From: an uncultured Alphaproteobacteria bacterium
Lineage (GTDB): Bacteria; Pseudomonadota; Alphaproteobacteria; RF32; CAG-239
Length of the DNA stretch: 12,871 nucleotides
NCBI GenBank assembly: GCA_944392285.1
Contig: CALXWF010000071.1
Coordinates: 1-12,871, forward strand
Reading direction: 5' to 3'
Position numbers and translations under genes: made by a program. How positions within the stretch are numbered: position 1 is the stretch's first letter; each line of letters opens with the position of its first letter. The notes beneath the pieces were generated by a model. That model saw only the letters and a list, made by a program, of their open reading frames with translations. It was not told the DNA's origin and searched no databases. Shown in pieces: positions 6,596 to 12,871 of this stretch.

Positions 6596-9500
6596 TTAAT
6601 ATGACGGTGCATAAGGAAGGGCTAATTTGCCAAGTTTTTCCATTTGTGCATCGGCTTCTTTTTCATAAGTGTCTTTAACTTCATTATTGGTTTTGGCAGA
6701 AATAATCGCCTCATCAAGCGAAGCACCGGAATCCGTGCTCTCACTAATGGTTACAAGCTCCTCACTGTCTTTGGTCAAAGCGCGCAGCGTGTTATTTATG
6801 CCATCCAGTTGTTCTTTGGCGATTTCGCTTGAGGTATTAACCCCTGCCGCCCCGCTTTGAGCCGCGCTCAGATATTTGTTTTTAACACTATCTAATTGGC
6901 TCTGAATTTGCTTCATATCAGCCTCTTTGCTGAGGTCAAAATTTGCGGATATTTCAAGCCCTAAGTTTGATAAAGTTTCAACCAGCTCATTGCGCGCATT
7001 TTCGTTTGATTGGCGCAGCTCTTCTTCTGCCTGACGGTATATTTGCTCTCTTTCGGCCGAGCGCAAAAACTCACCGATTAAATTGCGCGATAATACCGAT
7101 TGCATATAAATATCTTCTTCCATTTTGTCGGTATCGCTCATCTTGGCAACGGTTTCGTCCGTGCGGGTGCCGTCTTTATATTCGGTATCTATTTTGATGA
7201 CTTTTTCAAAAATCTTGGCCGTGTCATCTTTGAGGTAAAGATTGTTTTTATCATCTGCCGACAAAAACAAGCCAAGCTCGCTGTATTCAACCTCGCCATT
7301 CTCTCCTGCCAAGACAACAACTTCTGCCTCTGCCCGCGGATTGGATAATTTATTGCCGCTTAAGCTCAGGCCGCGACAGGTCGGAAAATCTCCGTCCTCA
7401 GAAGTGGTCATTACCCCGACTTTTAAGCCTAAAAGCGGGCTTTGCAACGGGTCGCGAATGTCTATGACTTTGCCGTTTAGGCGACAAGGATAAACACCGC
7501 CGCGTAATAAAAAGACTTTTTCGCCGCCTTTGCTTAAAACCTCTTTCAAATTAATATCCGTTTCTACAAAGGCCTTGTCTTTGAGCAATAATTTCCAAAT
7601 CTCGGGTATCTCACCGCCATAGGCCAAAAAGCCTTCTTTGGTAACAACGCCGTCTTTGCCGCGCGGAATGTTTGACCAGTCCGTGTCGTCCATATGCACA
7701 ATCTCTCTTACGGGAACGGAGCTTAAGCTCAAAGGCGCCTTTGGTGCTTTGAAAACGCGCGGATTGTTCGTCTTGGAGGAGACAAAATATTCCGTATCGG
7801 GCGAGATATCCGTCAGAGATAAAAAGTCTTTGTAAATGTCTATGGTCGTAAGTAGCGCCCCTTGAATGCCCGTAATTTCAAGTTTTATGGCCTGAAGACG
7901 TGCTATCAGATTGTTATGAATGGTTTGAATCTTGGCATAATTCTCCGGACGATATAAATCATCGCCCAAGGCTTTAAGCTCAGCCTCGGCCGCGCGGACC
8001 TCCGCTTCAGCCTTGTTGCGGGCTATATCAATAAAACCGGCCGCCTGAGAAGTGATGGTGCTGACCTTTAAGGTGTTTTCTACCTCGATGGCGGCCTTTT
8101 GTTTGTCGCTGGCCTCTTCAATGGCAGATTTTTTGCTGTCAAAGTCATCTTCTACCAATTTGGCAGCCTCATCACGCTTACTCTTAATCTCTGCCAATTT
8201 GTCGGCAGCTTCCGTGTTAATCGCGGCGGCTGCATCTTGGTAGGCGCTTTCGATTTCTGCTATTTTGGCGGTTAGCTTTTCAAGCTCTTGGGTGTTTTGT
8301 CTGAGACTTTCTTCAAGCTCTTTTTGACGATTTTGCAAATCAAGTATCCGCTCAGCCTGCTCTTGAGCCGCGGCTTCTTCGGTTTTTTGGCGTTCAAGAA
8401 GTTCGGCTTCGCGGCCATCTGCCTCGGCTCGGCTGATTTGCAGCTCTTCAAGTGTTATTTCTACCGCCTCTTGCTTTAGGCTCAGTTCTGCTTCGGCTTG
8501 TTTTATTTCTGCCTTTAGGGTCGAAATCTCGGCCGACTGTTTGTCCATGGCTGCCCGCAAAGAACTCTGCTGGCTCTCAAGAGCATTGATGCTTTGCTCT
8601 TTTTCTGCTCGAACCTCTGATAACTCTTTATCTCGGGCTTCTTCAACTTGAGTGCGGGCAGATGATTGAAGCGCATCTATCTCGGAAATTTGAGTTTCTC
8701 GCGCGGTTTGCAATTGATTTATCTGCTCTAAAGCCGCTTCATTAATTTTGCGTTCTTCTTCCGCACGCAAAGCCGCCAACTCATCATTTAAGGCTTTGGT
8801 TATCTTGGCATTTATATCGGCAACGCTTAGCGCATTGAGATAATCTATGATATTTTGATATTTGCCTTTTAAGTATTGGTCATAATAGCTCTTTTGGTCC
8901 GTCCAAATCGGGAAAGGCCCTTTTAGGCTGCCCCAAGTGCCGGCTTCCAAACTTTTGGCGGCCTGAGCCCCGATTTGCCATGAAATCATGTCGGCGGCGC
9001 GGCTTTGCTCCTCATATTCTTCTTCCTTGCTCGGTTCGGCAAAGAAATTATCTATCTCTTCAAGCTGGCCTTTAACGGTTTCGGTTGTTTGCGGATTGTT
9101 GCTGTCTAGGCTTGTGTCTACCTCAATTTCGGCAAAATCTTCGGCATCGGCAGGGGCTGCAGAACCGGCTTTGGCAACCTCAAAAGCATTTATGGCCCAA
9201 CCGGATATGCCTTTTCTTAGCTCATGCGCCGAAGGATTAGCACTCATCGGTATGCCGGACCATACCTTTACGGCATCATCAAAATGGCGTCCCATATATT
9301 CTAAGGCGGCTTCCTCGCTCTGGCGCAGATTTTCTATGGCTTTTTCGCGCAATTTTACCGCATTGTTATATTGCTTTTGAATGTTTAAATATTGCGGGAG
9401 TTTTAGCTTGGTGTTGTGCGCCTCCATGGCCTTACGCATATTTTCATAGATGGGCTGTATTTTTTCCAGTTCTTGAAGTTTGAGCGTGTTTTCATCGGGC

Positions 9501-10357
9501 GTTAAATCCGGCTCGGGCTGAACGGCAAAAGACACATTGCTCACTTGCGCAAAACTTAATTGCTCGCTTGCAGAAAAGCTTGCCGAGGCATATATCGACC
9601 CATTTGACAGGCTTGCCTCTTTTTGCTTGGCTTGTTGGTCACAGCTTAGGGGCGTTATTTCATTACGAATGGCTAAGGCCGCCCGCATTTGCGCTTTAAT
9701 GGCATTTATCTCATTGACCACCGCCATAATACTGTCAAGTGCTTGATAGGCTTTATAATAGTTGACATAGGTGGCATTTAAGCTGTCGGGCGTTTCTCCA
9801 CCGCCTTCACCTGAAACAACCAAGTTTTCCGGCAATTTTTCAACCAAAGGTCTGATTTCTTCTTCTAATCTTTTATCTAACTGGCGCGCCGCCGTATAGG
9901 CCTCTAAAACCGTGTCATCATAAAAAGCAACGGCTTTTTTGCGGTAGGCATTGCGGGTATTGTTGTCATCTGAGGGATATTTGAAAAACAAAATATCTAA
10001 GGCTTGCTCTACCGATGCGGGCTCTTTAATATTGGCAATTTTGCTTTCTGCTATGGTCTTTGAGCCTTTTATGGCTTCTTTGGCAACTGACGCCGTCGCC
10101 TCACCGGAATATACGCTTTTTACTGATTTTTGCAGATTTACGGCTTCGTCGGTTATCTGATTTTTAAGTGCCGTGGCTTCTGACAAATAGCCTTGAACCA
10201 GACGAACGGTTTCGGTCGGGATTTCTACCGCGCCGACTACGGGAATGGTGCCGCCGAATTTAAATATGTTGAACAAAGCATGGGCTTTGCTTCCACAAAT
10301 AAGCATCAAAGCTAAAACCGGCAGGAAAATAAAGTATATGCGTTTATTTATTGACAT
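6596..10357 (-). CDS. Giant exported coiled-coil protein, possibly with VirB5/TrbJ-like N-terminal part
   Basis: 1253 residues. Signal peptide 1-27 (cut after AHA). Residues 28-240 are helical; a start like IPVVGAVEIP and the AIKAQMRAALAIRNEI helix resemble VirB5/TrbJ proteins, weakly. Residues 290-510 are mixed helical. Residues about 510-850 form one long Ala/Glu/Gln/Lys-rich coiled coil (repeated AEEERKINEAA-like stretches), about 50 nm if fully extended. Residues about 850-1075 look globular and beta-rich, with Cys958 and Cys994 (YPCRLNG, FPTCRG). Residues 1076-1245 are helical again. There is no second membrane segment, so it should be periplasmic or surface-exposed. Its start overlaps the upstream gene by 14 bases with AAAGGG nearby, and its stop abuts the virB8 ribosome site, so it belongs to the T4SS operon. 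I do not recognise the family. A periplasm-spanning scaffold or a surface fibre are possible roles. Confidence 0.85.
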   Translation of the reverse strand: MSINKRIYFIFLPVLALMLICGSKAHALFNIFKFGGTIPVVGAVEIPTETVRLVQGYLSEATALKNQITDEAVNLQKSVKSVYSGEATASVAKEAIKGSKTIAESKIANIKEPASVEQALDILFFKYPSDDNNTRNAYRKKAVAFYDDTVLEAYTAARQLDKRLEEEIRPLVEKLPENLVVSGEGGGETPDSLNATYVNYYKAYQALDSIMAVVNEINAIKAQMRAALAIRNEITPLSCDQQAKQKEASLSNGSIYASASFSASEQLSFAQVSNVSFAVQPEPDLTPDENTLKLQELEKIQPIYENMRKAMEAHNTKLKLPQYLNIQKQYNNAVKLREKAIENLRQSEEAALEYMGRHFDDAVKVWSGIPMSANPSAHELRKGISGWAINAFEVAKAGSAAPADAEDFAEIEVDTSLDSNNPQTTETVKGQLEEIDNFFAEPSKEEEYEEQSRAADMISWQIGAQAAKSLEAGTWGSLKGPFPIWTDQKSYYDQYLKGKYQNIIDYLNALSVADINAKITKALNDELAALRAEEERKINEAALEQINQLQTARETQISEIDALQSSARTQVEEARDKELSEVRAEKEQSINALESQQSSLRAAMDKQSAEISTLKAEIKQAEAELSLKQEAVEITLEELQISRAEADGREAELLERQKTEEAAAQEQAERILDLQNRQKELEESLRQNTQELEKLTAKIAEIESAYQDAAAAINTEAADKLAEIKSKRDEAAKLVEDDFDSKKSAIEEASDKQKAAIEVENTLKVSTITSQAAGFIDIARNKAEAEVRAAEAELKALGDDLYRPENYAKIQTIHNNLIARLQAIKLEITGIQGALLTTIDIYKDFLSLTDISPDTEYFVSSKTNNPRVFKAPKAPLSLSSVPVREIVHMDDTDWSNIPRGKDGVVTKEGFLAYGGEIPEIWKLLLKDKAFVETDINLKEVLSKGGEKVFLLRGGVYPCRLNGKVIDIRDPLQSPLLGLKVGVMTTSEDGDFPTCRGLSLSGNKLSNPRAEAEVVVLAGENGEVEYSELGLFLSADDKNNLYLKDDTAKIFEKVIKIDTEYKDGTRTDETVAKMSDTDKMEEDIYMQSVLSRNLIGEFLRSAEREQIYRQAEEELRQSNENARNELVETLSNLGLEISANFDLSKEADMKQIQSQLDSVKNKYLSAAQSGAAGVNTSSEIAKEQLDGINNTLRALTKDSEELVTISESTDSGASLDEAIISAKTNNEVKDTYEKEADAQMEKLGKLALPYAPSY

Positions 10358-11504
10358 CGGCGCACCCTTTCACCCCTTCGGGAAGCTCAAATTTATAATC
10401 ATCAAGATTAAATGTTGATATGTCGCGGTCCGGCTCGGCACGCTTATAGGCAACGCTTGCGGCATATTCACGCGCGGTTTCTCGCTTCAAGACTGTTGCT
10501 TGCTGCTTGGCATAGTTGAAAAATGATTTTATGACCGAGGTCTTAATGGCCGTGTTTAGGCCAATGTTTCCCGAGGCGGAATCGGCCGCTGATGCGGCTG
10601 CTTTCATCTCGGCGGCTTCTTCTGCCAAAGGCTCGAGCTCTTGACGTAAGATGGCCAAGGTCTCAAAGGCAGATATAGCCTGATTGCGGCGTTCAAGCTG
10701 GCGAGCGCGCCGAATTTTATCCATGGCCTCAACATCTTCACTGGCGTCTGCCGGAATAAAAACACTGTCGGCTGCAGCCTCTAAATATGCTGCGGAATCT
10801 GCAGTTTCGGGCAGGGAATCTTGAACATATTGCGCAAGCTCGGCTGTTAAATCTCTTTGTTGTTGTTTTAGGGTTTTGATTTTGTTGTCAAGCTCGGCTA
10901 TGGCAGATGAAATTTCTTGCTCTCCTTGCTTTTGCGTTTGTATTAAGAGCTGTTGCAAGGCTTCTATTTGTTCATTATTAGATGCCATATAGGTGTTATA
11001 TTCCTCTGATTTGGCAGGCTCTTGCGCCATCATGGATTGTATGGCGGCATTGTTGTCTTGATAGAGCTTTATCTGGCCGTTAATGTTGCTCTCTACGGCT
11101 GCAAAATCTTCAGCATTGGCGGCCAAAATATCTTCTTTCATTTGCTCATTTTCTTTAATTTCTTTTTGGATTGAGGCAATTTGCGCGCTGATTTGTGCCG
11201 CTTTGACTTTGGGGTCATTTTTGGCTTTTTCTACAGCTTCGGCTCCGGCATCATACATTTCTTTTCCTTGCTTGATGGTATTTAAGAATTTTTGCCCTTC
11301 TGAGCCGTCTCCCATAACGCTGCCGACATATTTCTTTTTAACTTCTTTGAGCTTTTCTCCCCCTTCTTTGACCATATCACTGATGGAGGTTACAACATTG
11401 CTTGCCCCTTGGGCCACATCAAAGGTTACAATCGCCGCAACTTTCGTCGTGACGGATATTAAGAAAACGCCCGCAAGAACGGCTATGGGAAAAAGTTTGC
11501 TCAT
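10344..11504 (-). CDS. Exported coiled-coil protein, 386 residues (possible VirB5-like component)
   Basis: Signal peptide 1-24 (LISVTTKVAA). The mature start IVTFDVAQGASNVVTSI resembles the V-F-D-x-x-N opening of VirB5/TrbJ proteins, but loosely. Residues 45-95 are Lys/Glu/Gly-rich. Residues about 97-228 form a coiled coil (QISAQIASIQKEIKENEQ and LDNKIKTLKQQQRDL). A second helical region covers 255-355. The tail ends with a lone Cys381 (GVKGCADVNK). Its ATG overlaps the upstream stop (ATGA) with GGAG 7 bases before, and it overlaps the 1253-residue gene by 14 bases, so translation is probably coupled in both directions. No family is recognised with confidence. Location: periplasm or outside, as a T4SS accessory. 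Confidence 0.82.
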   Translation of the reverse strand: MSKLFPIAVLAGVFLISVTTKVAAIVTFDVAQGASNVVTSISDMVKEGGEKLKEVKKKYVGSVMGDGSEGQKFLNTIKQGKEMYDAGAEAVEKAKNDPKVKAAQISAQIASIQKEIKENEQMKEDILAANAEDFAAVESNINGQIKLYQDNNAAIQSMMAQEPAKSEEYNTYMASNNEQIEALQQLLIQTQKQGEQEISSAIAELDNKIKTLKQQQRDLTAELAQYVQDSLPETADSAAYLEAAADSVFIPADASEDVEAMDKIRRARQLERRNQAISAFETLAILRQELEPLAEEAAEMKAAASAADSASGNIGLNTAIKTSVIKSFFNYAKQQATVLKRETAREYAASVAYKRAEPDRDISTFNLDDYKFELPEGVKGCADVNK

Positions 11505-12184
11505 ATCTCATCTCCGGAAGTGTCTACATCGCCTTCTTTGTTGCGCGCCAACATGTTATAATAGCTTTGCCCCATTAAATTGCGGCTGTTGTCTAGGTCT
11601 GAAACACCGGCGTCTAACGTGGCGATATTAGCCAGACGCTGATTTATTTGTTCGGCATAGGCTTTGGTCGCCTGCAAAACGGCCATGCCGTCTTGAAAAT
11701 CTATTTGCGGCGGTTCTTTTTTATATTCTTCCGCTAAAGCCACTCTCATGGCTAAAGCTCTGGAATATAGCGTGGCTGCATTATTTTGCTGAACCAATAA
11801 ATTGTTTAAGTTTTGCTGTTGCGACACCAGTGTATCACTGCCCTGACCATATACAGGCATGAGTGCATCGCCTATGGCCTCTGACATATTGTTTTCATCT
11901 TGGGTGTAGCTCGGTAAAGCAAAGGGCTCAACCTTTTTGGTGATAAAAGAGTTTTTTAACTCCGTAAAAGGAGCCAAATTAATGCCGAAATCTCCGGTTT
12001 TTACTTTGTTTACTTCATCTTGCACGGCACCAACCTTTTTGTAGGCTTCTGAGGCTTTGGCCGCTACTTCTTCCATGGTCTTTAATACTTTGTCGGCGGC
12101 GTCCATTATTTGTGCAGATGCAGCTTTGGGCAAAATCATTATAAATGCCGCAAAAAACAAATATGTCAGGGATTTATATTTCAT
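11501..12184 (-). CDS. Exported helical protein, 227 residues (VirB5/TrbJ-like by size and shape)
   Basis: Signal peptide 1-24 (ILPKAASA, cut before Gln25). The mature protein is helical throughout: IMDAADKVLKTMEEVAAKA at the start, a short proline-containing middle (PFALPSYTQDE), then long Gln/Asn/Ala-rich helices (LVSQQQNLNNLLVQQNNAA; TKAYAEQINQRLANIATLD). No Cys in the mature part. Size, export signal and helices match VirB5, the minor pilus-tip protein, which usually lies upstream of VirB6-VirB10 and is poorly conserved, so this is an inference. The ribosome site GAGG is 6 bases from the ATG. It follows the preceding gene by 17 bases and overlaps the next one by 4. Confidence 0.82.
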   Translation of the reverse strand: MKYKSLTYLFFAAFIMILPKAASAQIMDAADKVLKTMEEVAAKASEAYKKVGAVQDEVNKVKTGDFGINLAPFTELKNSFITKKVEPFALPSYTQDENNMSEAIGDALMPVYGQGSDTLVSQQQNLNNLLVQQNNAATLYSRALAMRVALAEEYKKEPPQIDFQDGMAVLQATKAYAEQINQRLANIATLDAGVSDLDNSRNLMGQSYYNMLARNKEGDVDTSGDEI

Positions 12185-12201
12185 TTTTGCCTCTTTGTTT
12201 T

Positions 12202-12871
12202 TTAATTATCAATCTCGTTTTCTTTCTGTATTTCTAAGTCGCAGAAATCTTTGAAAGCCGACAGCATTGACTGCGTGGTATAGTTGGTCGCCGTGGTGTG
12301 CAGCAAATTGACATTTTCGGTATCAATTGCGCTCAATGCACCAAAAAGCAAACGTTCGTCATTGGCTGATTTGCTCTTTTCCATGAGGCTCGGCAATGTG
12401 TCTTTTTCAAAATTATATAAGTTTTGTTTGGCAATAACCGCCTCTTCAATGCCGGCAACCACAAACTGCTGATAGGCCAAACGGCAGATATCAACCGCTT
12501 TTTGTTTTAAGGCCATATCCTCACTGTTTTTGAGCTCTAAAAGTTTGTTTAAACAAGAGCTCATTACGCCTTCTTCTTTTACATCTTCTGCATTTATTTC
12601 ACAAAAACTGGCTAAGGCATCCGGGAATATAAAAACATTGGTCTCGGTCGTGCCGGTATAAACCGATACCTGCCCAAAAGCCATGGTCGTGGCGGAGGCA
12701 TAAACCGCATGAGAGGCTTGAGGCATGGGTGCCTGACTTAAGTTCGGACGCTTACGAAAACTTTTGTTTTCTTGTTTTATATTTTGATAATCTTCTTTTT
12801 TTTGTTGGTAGTTTTCTTTGGTCTCTTCGATTGCTTGGTTTGCCTCTTGCGAGACATTTTTCATTTCTTGC
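12202..12871 (-). CDS. Helical protein of unknown function, start beyond the window edge
   Basis: At least 222 codons, open to the right edge. An internal ATG at 12864 would give 220 residues, but it has no spaced ribosome site (only AAGAA directly against it) and no signal peptide, unlike its three downstream neighbours. The true start is therefore probably outside the window. Counting from that ATG: residues 1-37 are a charged coiled coil (EETKENYQQKKEDYQNIK), 38-75 a Pro/Ser/Thr-rich linker, and 78-215 a helical domain with four Cys (88, 104, 127, 208), suitable for two disulfides in the periplasm. It ends 17 bases before the 227-residue gene and belongs to the same run. No family recognised. 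Its place suggests an exported T4SS accessory protein. Confidence 0.75.
   Translation of the reverse strand, partial: QEMKNVSQEANQAIEETKENYQQKKEDYQNIKQENKSFRKRPNLSQAPMPQASHAVYASATTMAFGQVSVYTGTTETNVFIFPDALASFCEINAEDVKEEGVMSSCLNKLLELKNSEDMALKQKAVDICRLAYQQFVVAGIEEAVIAKQNLYNFEKDTLPSLMEKSKSANDERLLFGALSAIDTENVNLLHTTATNYTTQSMLSAFKDFCDLEIQKENEIDN

Noticed and set aside
8988..9380. Plus-strand 130-codon frame
   Set aside because: Antisense shadow of the 1253-residue gene; composition explained by that gene's codons.
11083..11631. Plus-strand 182-codon frame rich in Leu, Ser and Ala that looks membrane-like
   Set aside because: It is antisense to Ala/Glu/Lys-rich coiled-coil coding, which routinely gives such hydrophobic shadows; no ribosome site.

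Overview
All eight genes lie on the minus strand. They form one tightly packed block that encodes the envelope-spanning part of a type IV secretion system (T4SS). No RNA genes, CRISPR arrays, insertion sequences or replication origins were found. The host is a Gram-negative bacterium, since there is an outer-membrane lipoprotein, several Sec-signal proteins and a SPOR domain. An alphaproteobacterium is a reasonable guess: the SPOR style, the VirB8/VirB9 flavour and an 11-base match to the alphaproteobacterial 16S 3' tail all point that way. This is inference only.

In transcription order (right to left), the first part (12871-6596) encodes four predicted exported, helix-rich proteins of very different size: at least 222, 227, 386 and 1253 residues. 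Three have clear signal peptides. The fourth is cut by the right edge. Their position and shape suggest VirB5/TrbJ-like components that have been elaborated, above all in the 1253-residue protein with its roughly 340-residue coiled coil. Next comes a first VirB8-type inner-membrane protein (6586-5834).

A 142-base gap (5833-5692) is the only real intergenic region. It holds a weak promoter candidate and small dyads. The second part (5673-1) reads: a 62-residue VirB7-like lipoprotein, a second VirB8 paralogue, a VirB9 homologue with an added C-terminal SPOR (peptidoglycan-binding) domain, and a very large VirB10/DotG-like protein that runs off the left edge. The last is 1036 residues inside the window. 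It has a short cytoplasmic tail, one membrane helix, an Ig-like domain, and then more than 800 residues of degenerate 17-residue repeats. Its VirB10/TrbI core domain, if present, lies left of base 1.

Together the genes would build the VirB7-VirB9-VirB10 outer core, joined to the inner-membrane VirB8 platform, with periplasmic coiled-coil accessories. The order VirB8-VirB9-VirB10 also matches icmL-icmK-icmE of Dot/Icm systems, and the duplicated VirB8 recalls DotI/DotJ. The result looks like a divergent T4SS with VirB-type sequence motifs and Dot/Icm-type architecture. ATPases (VirB4, VirB11, VirD4) and VirB6 are not in the window, so effector export and conjugation cannot be told apart here.
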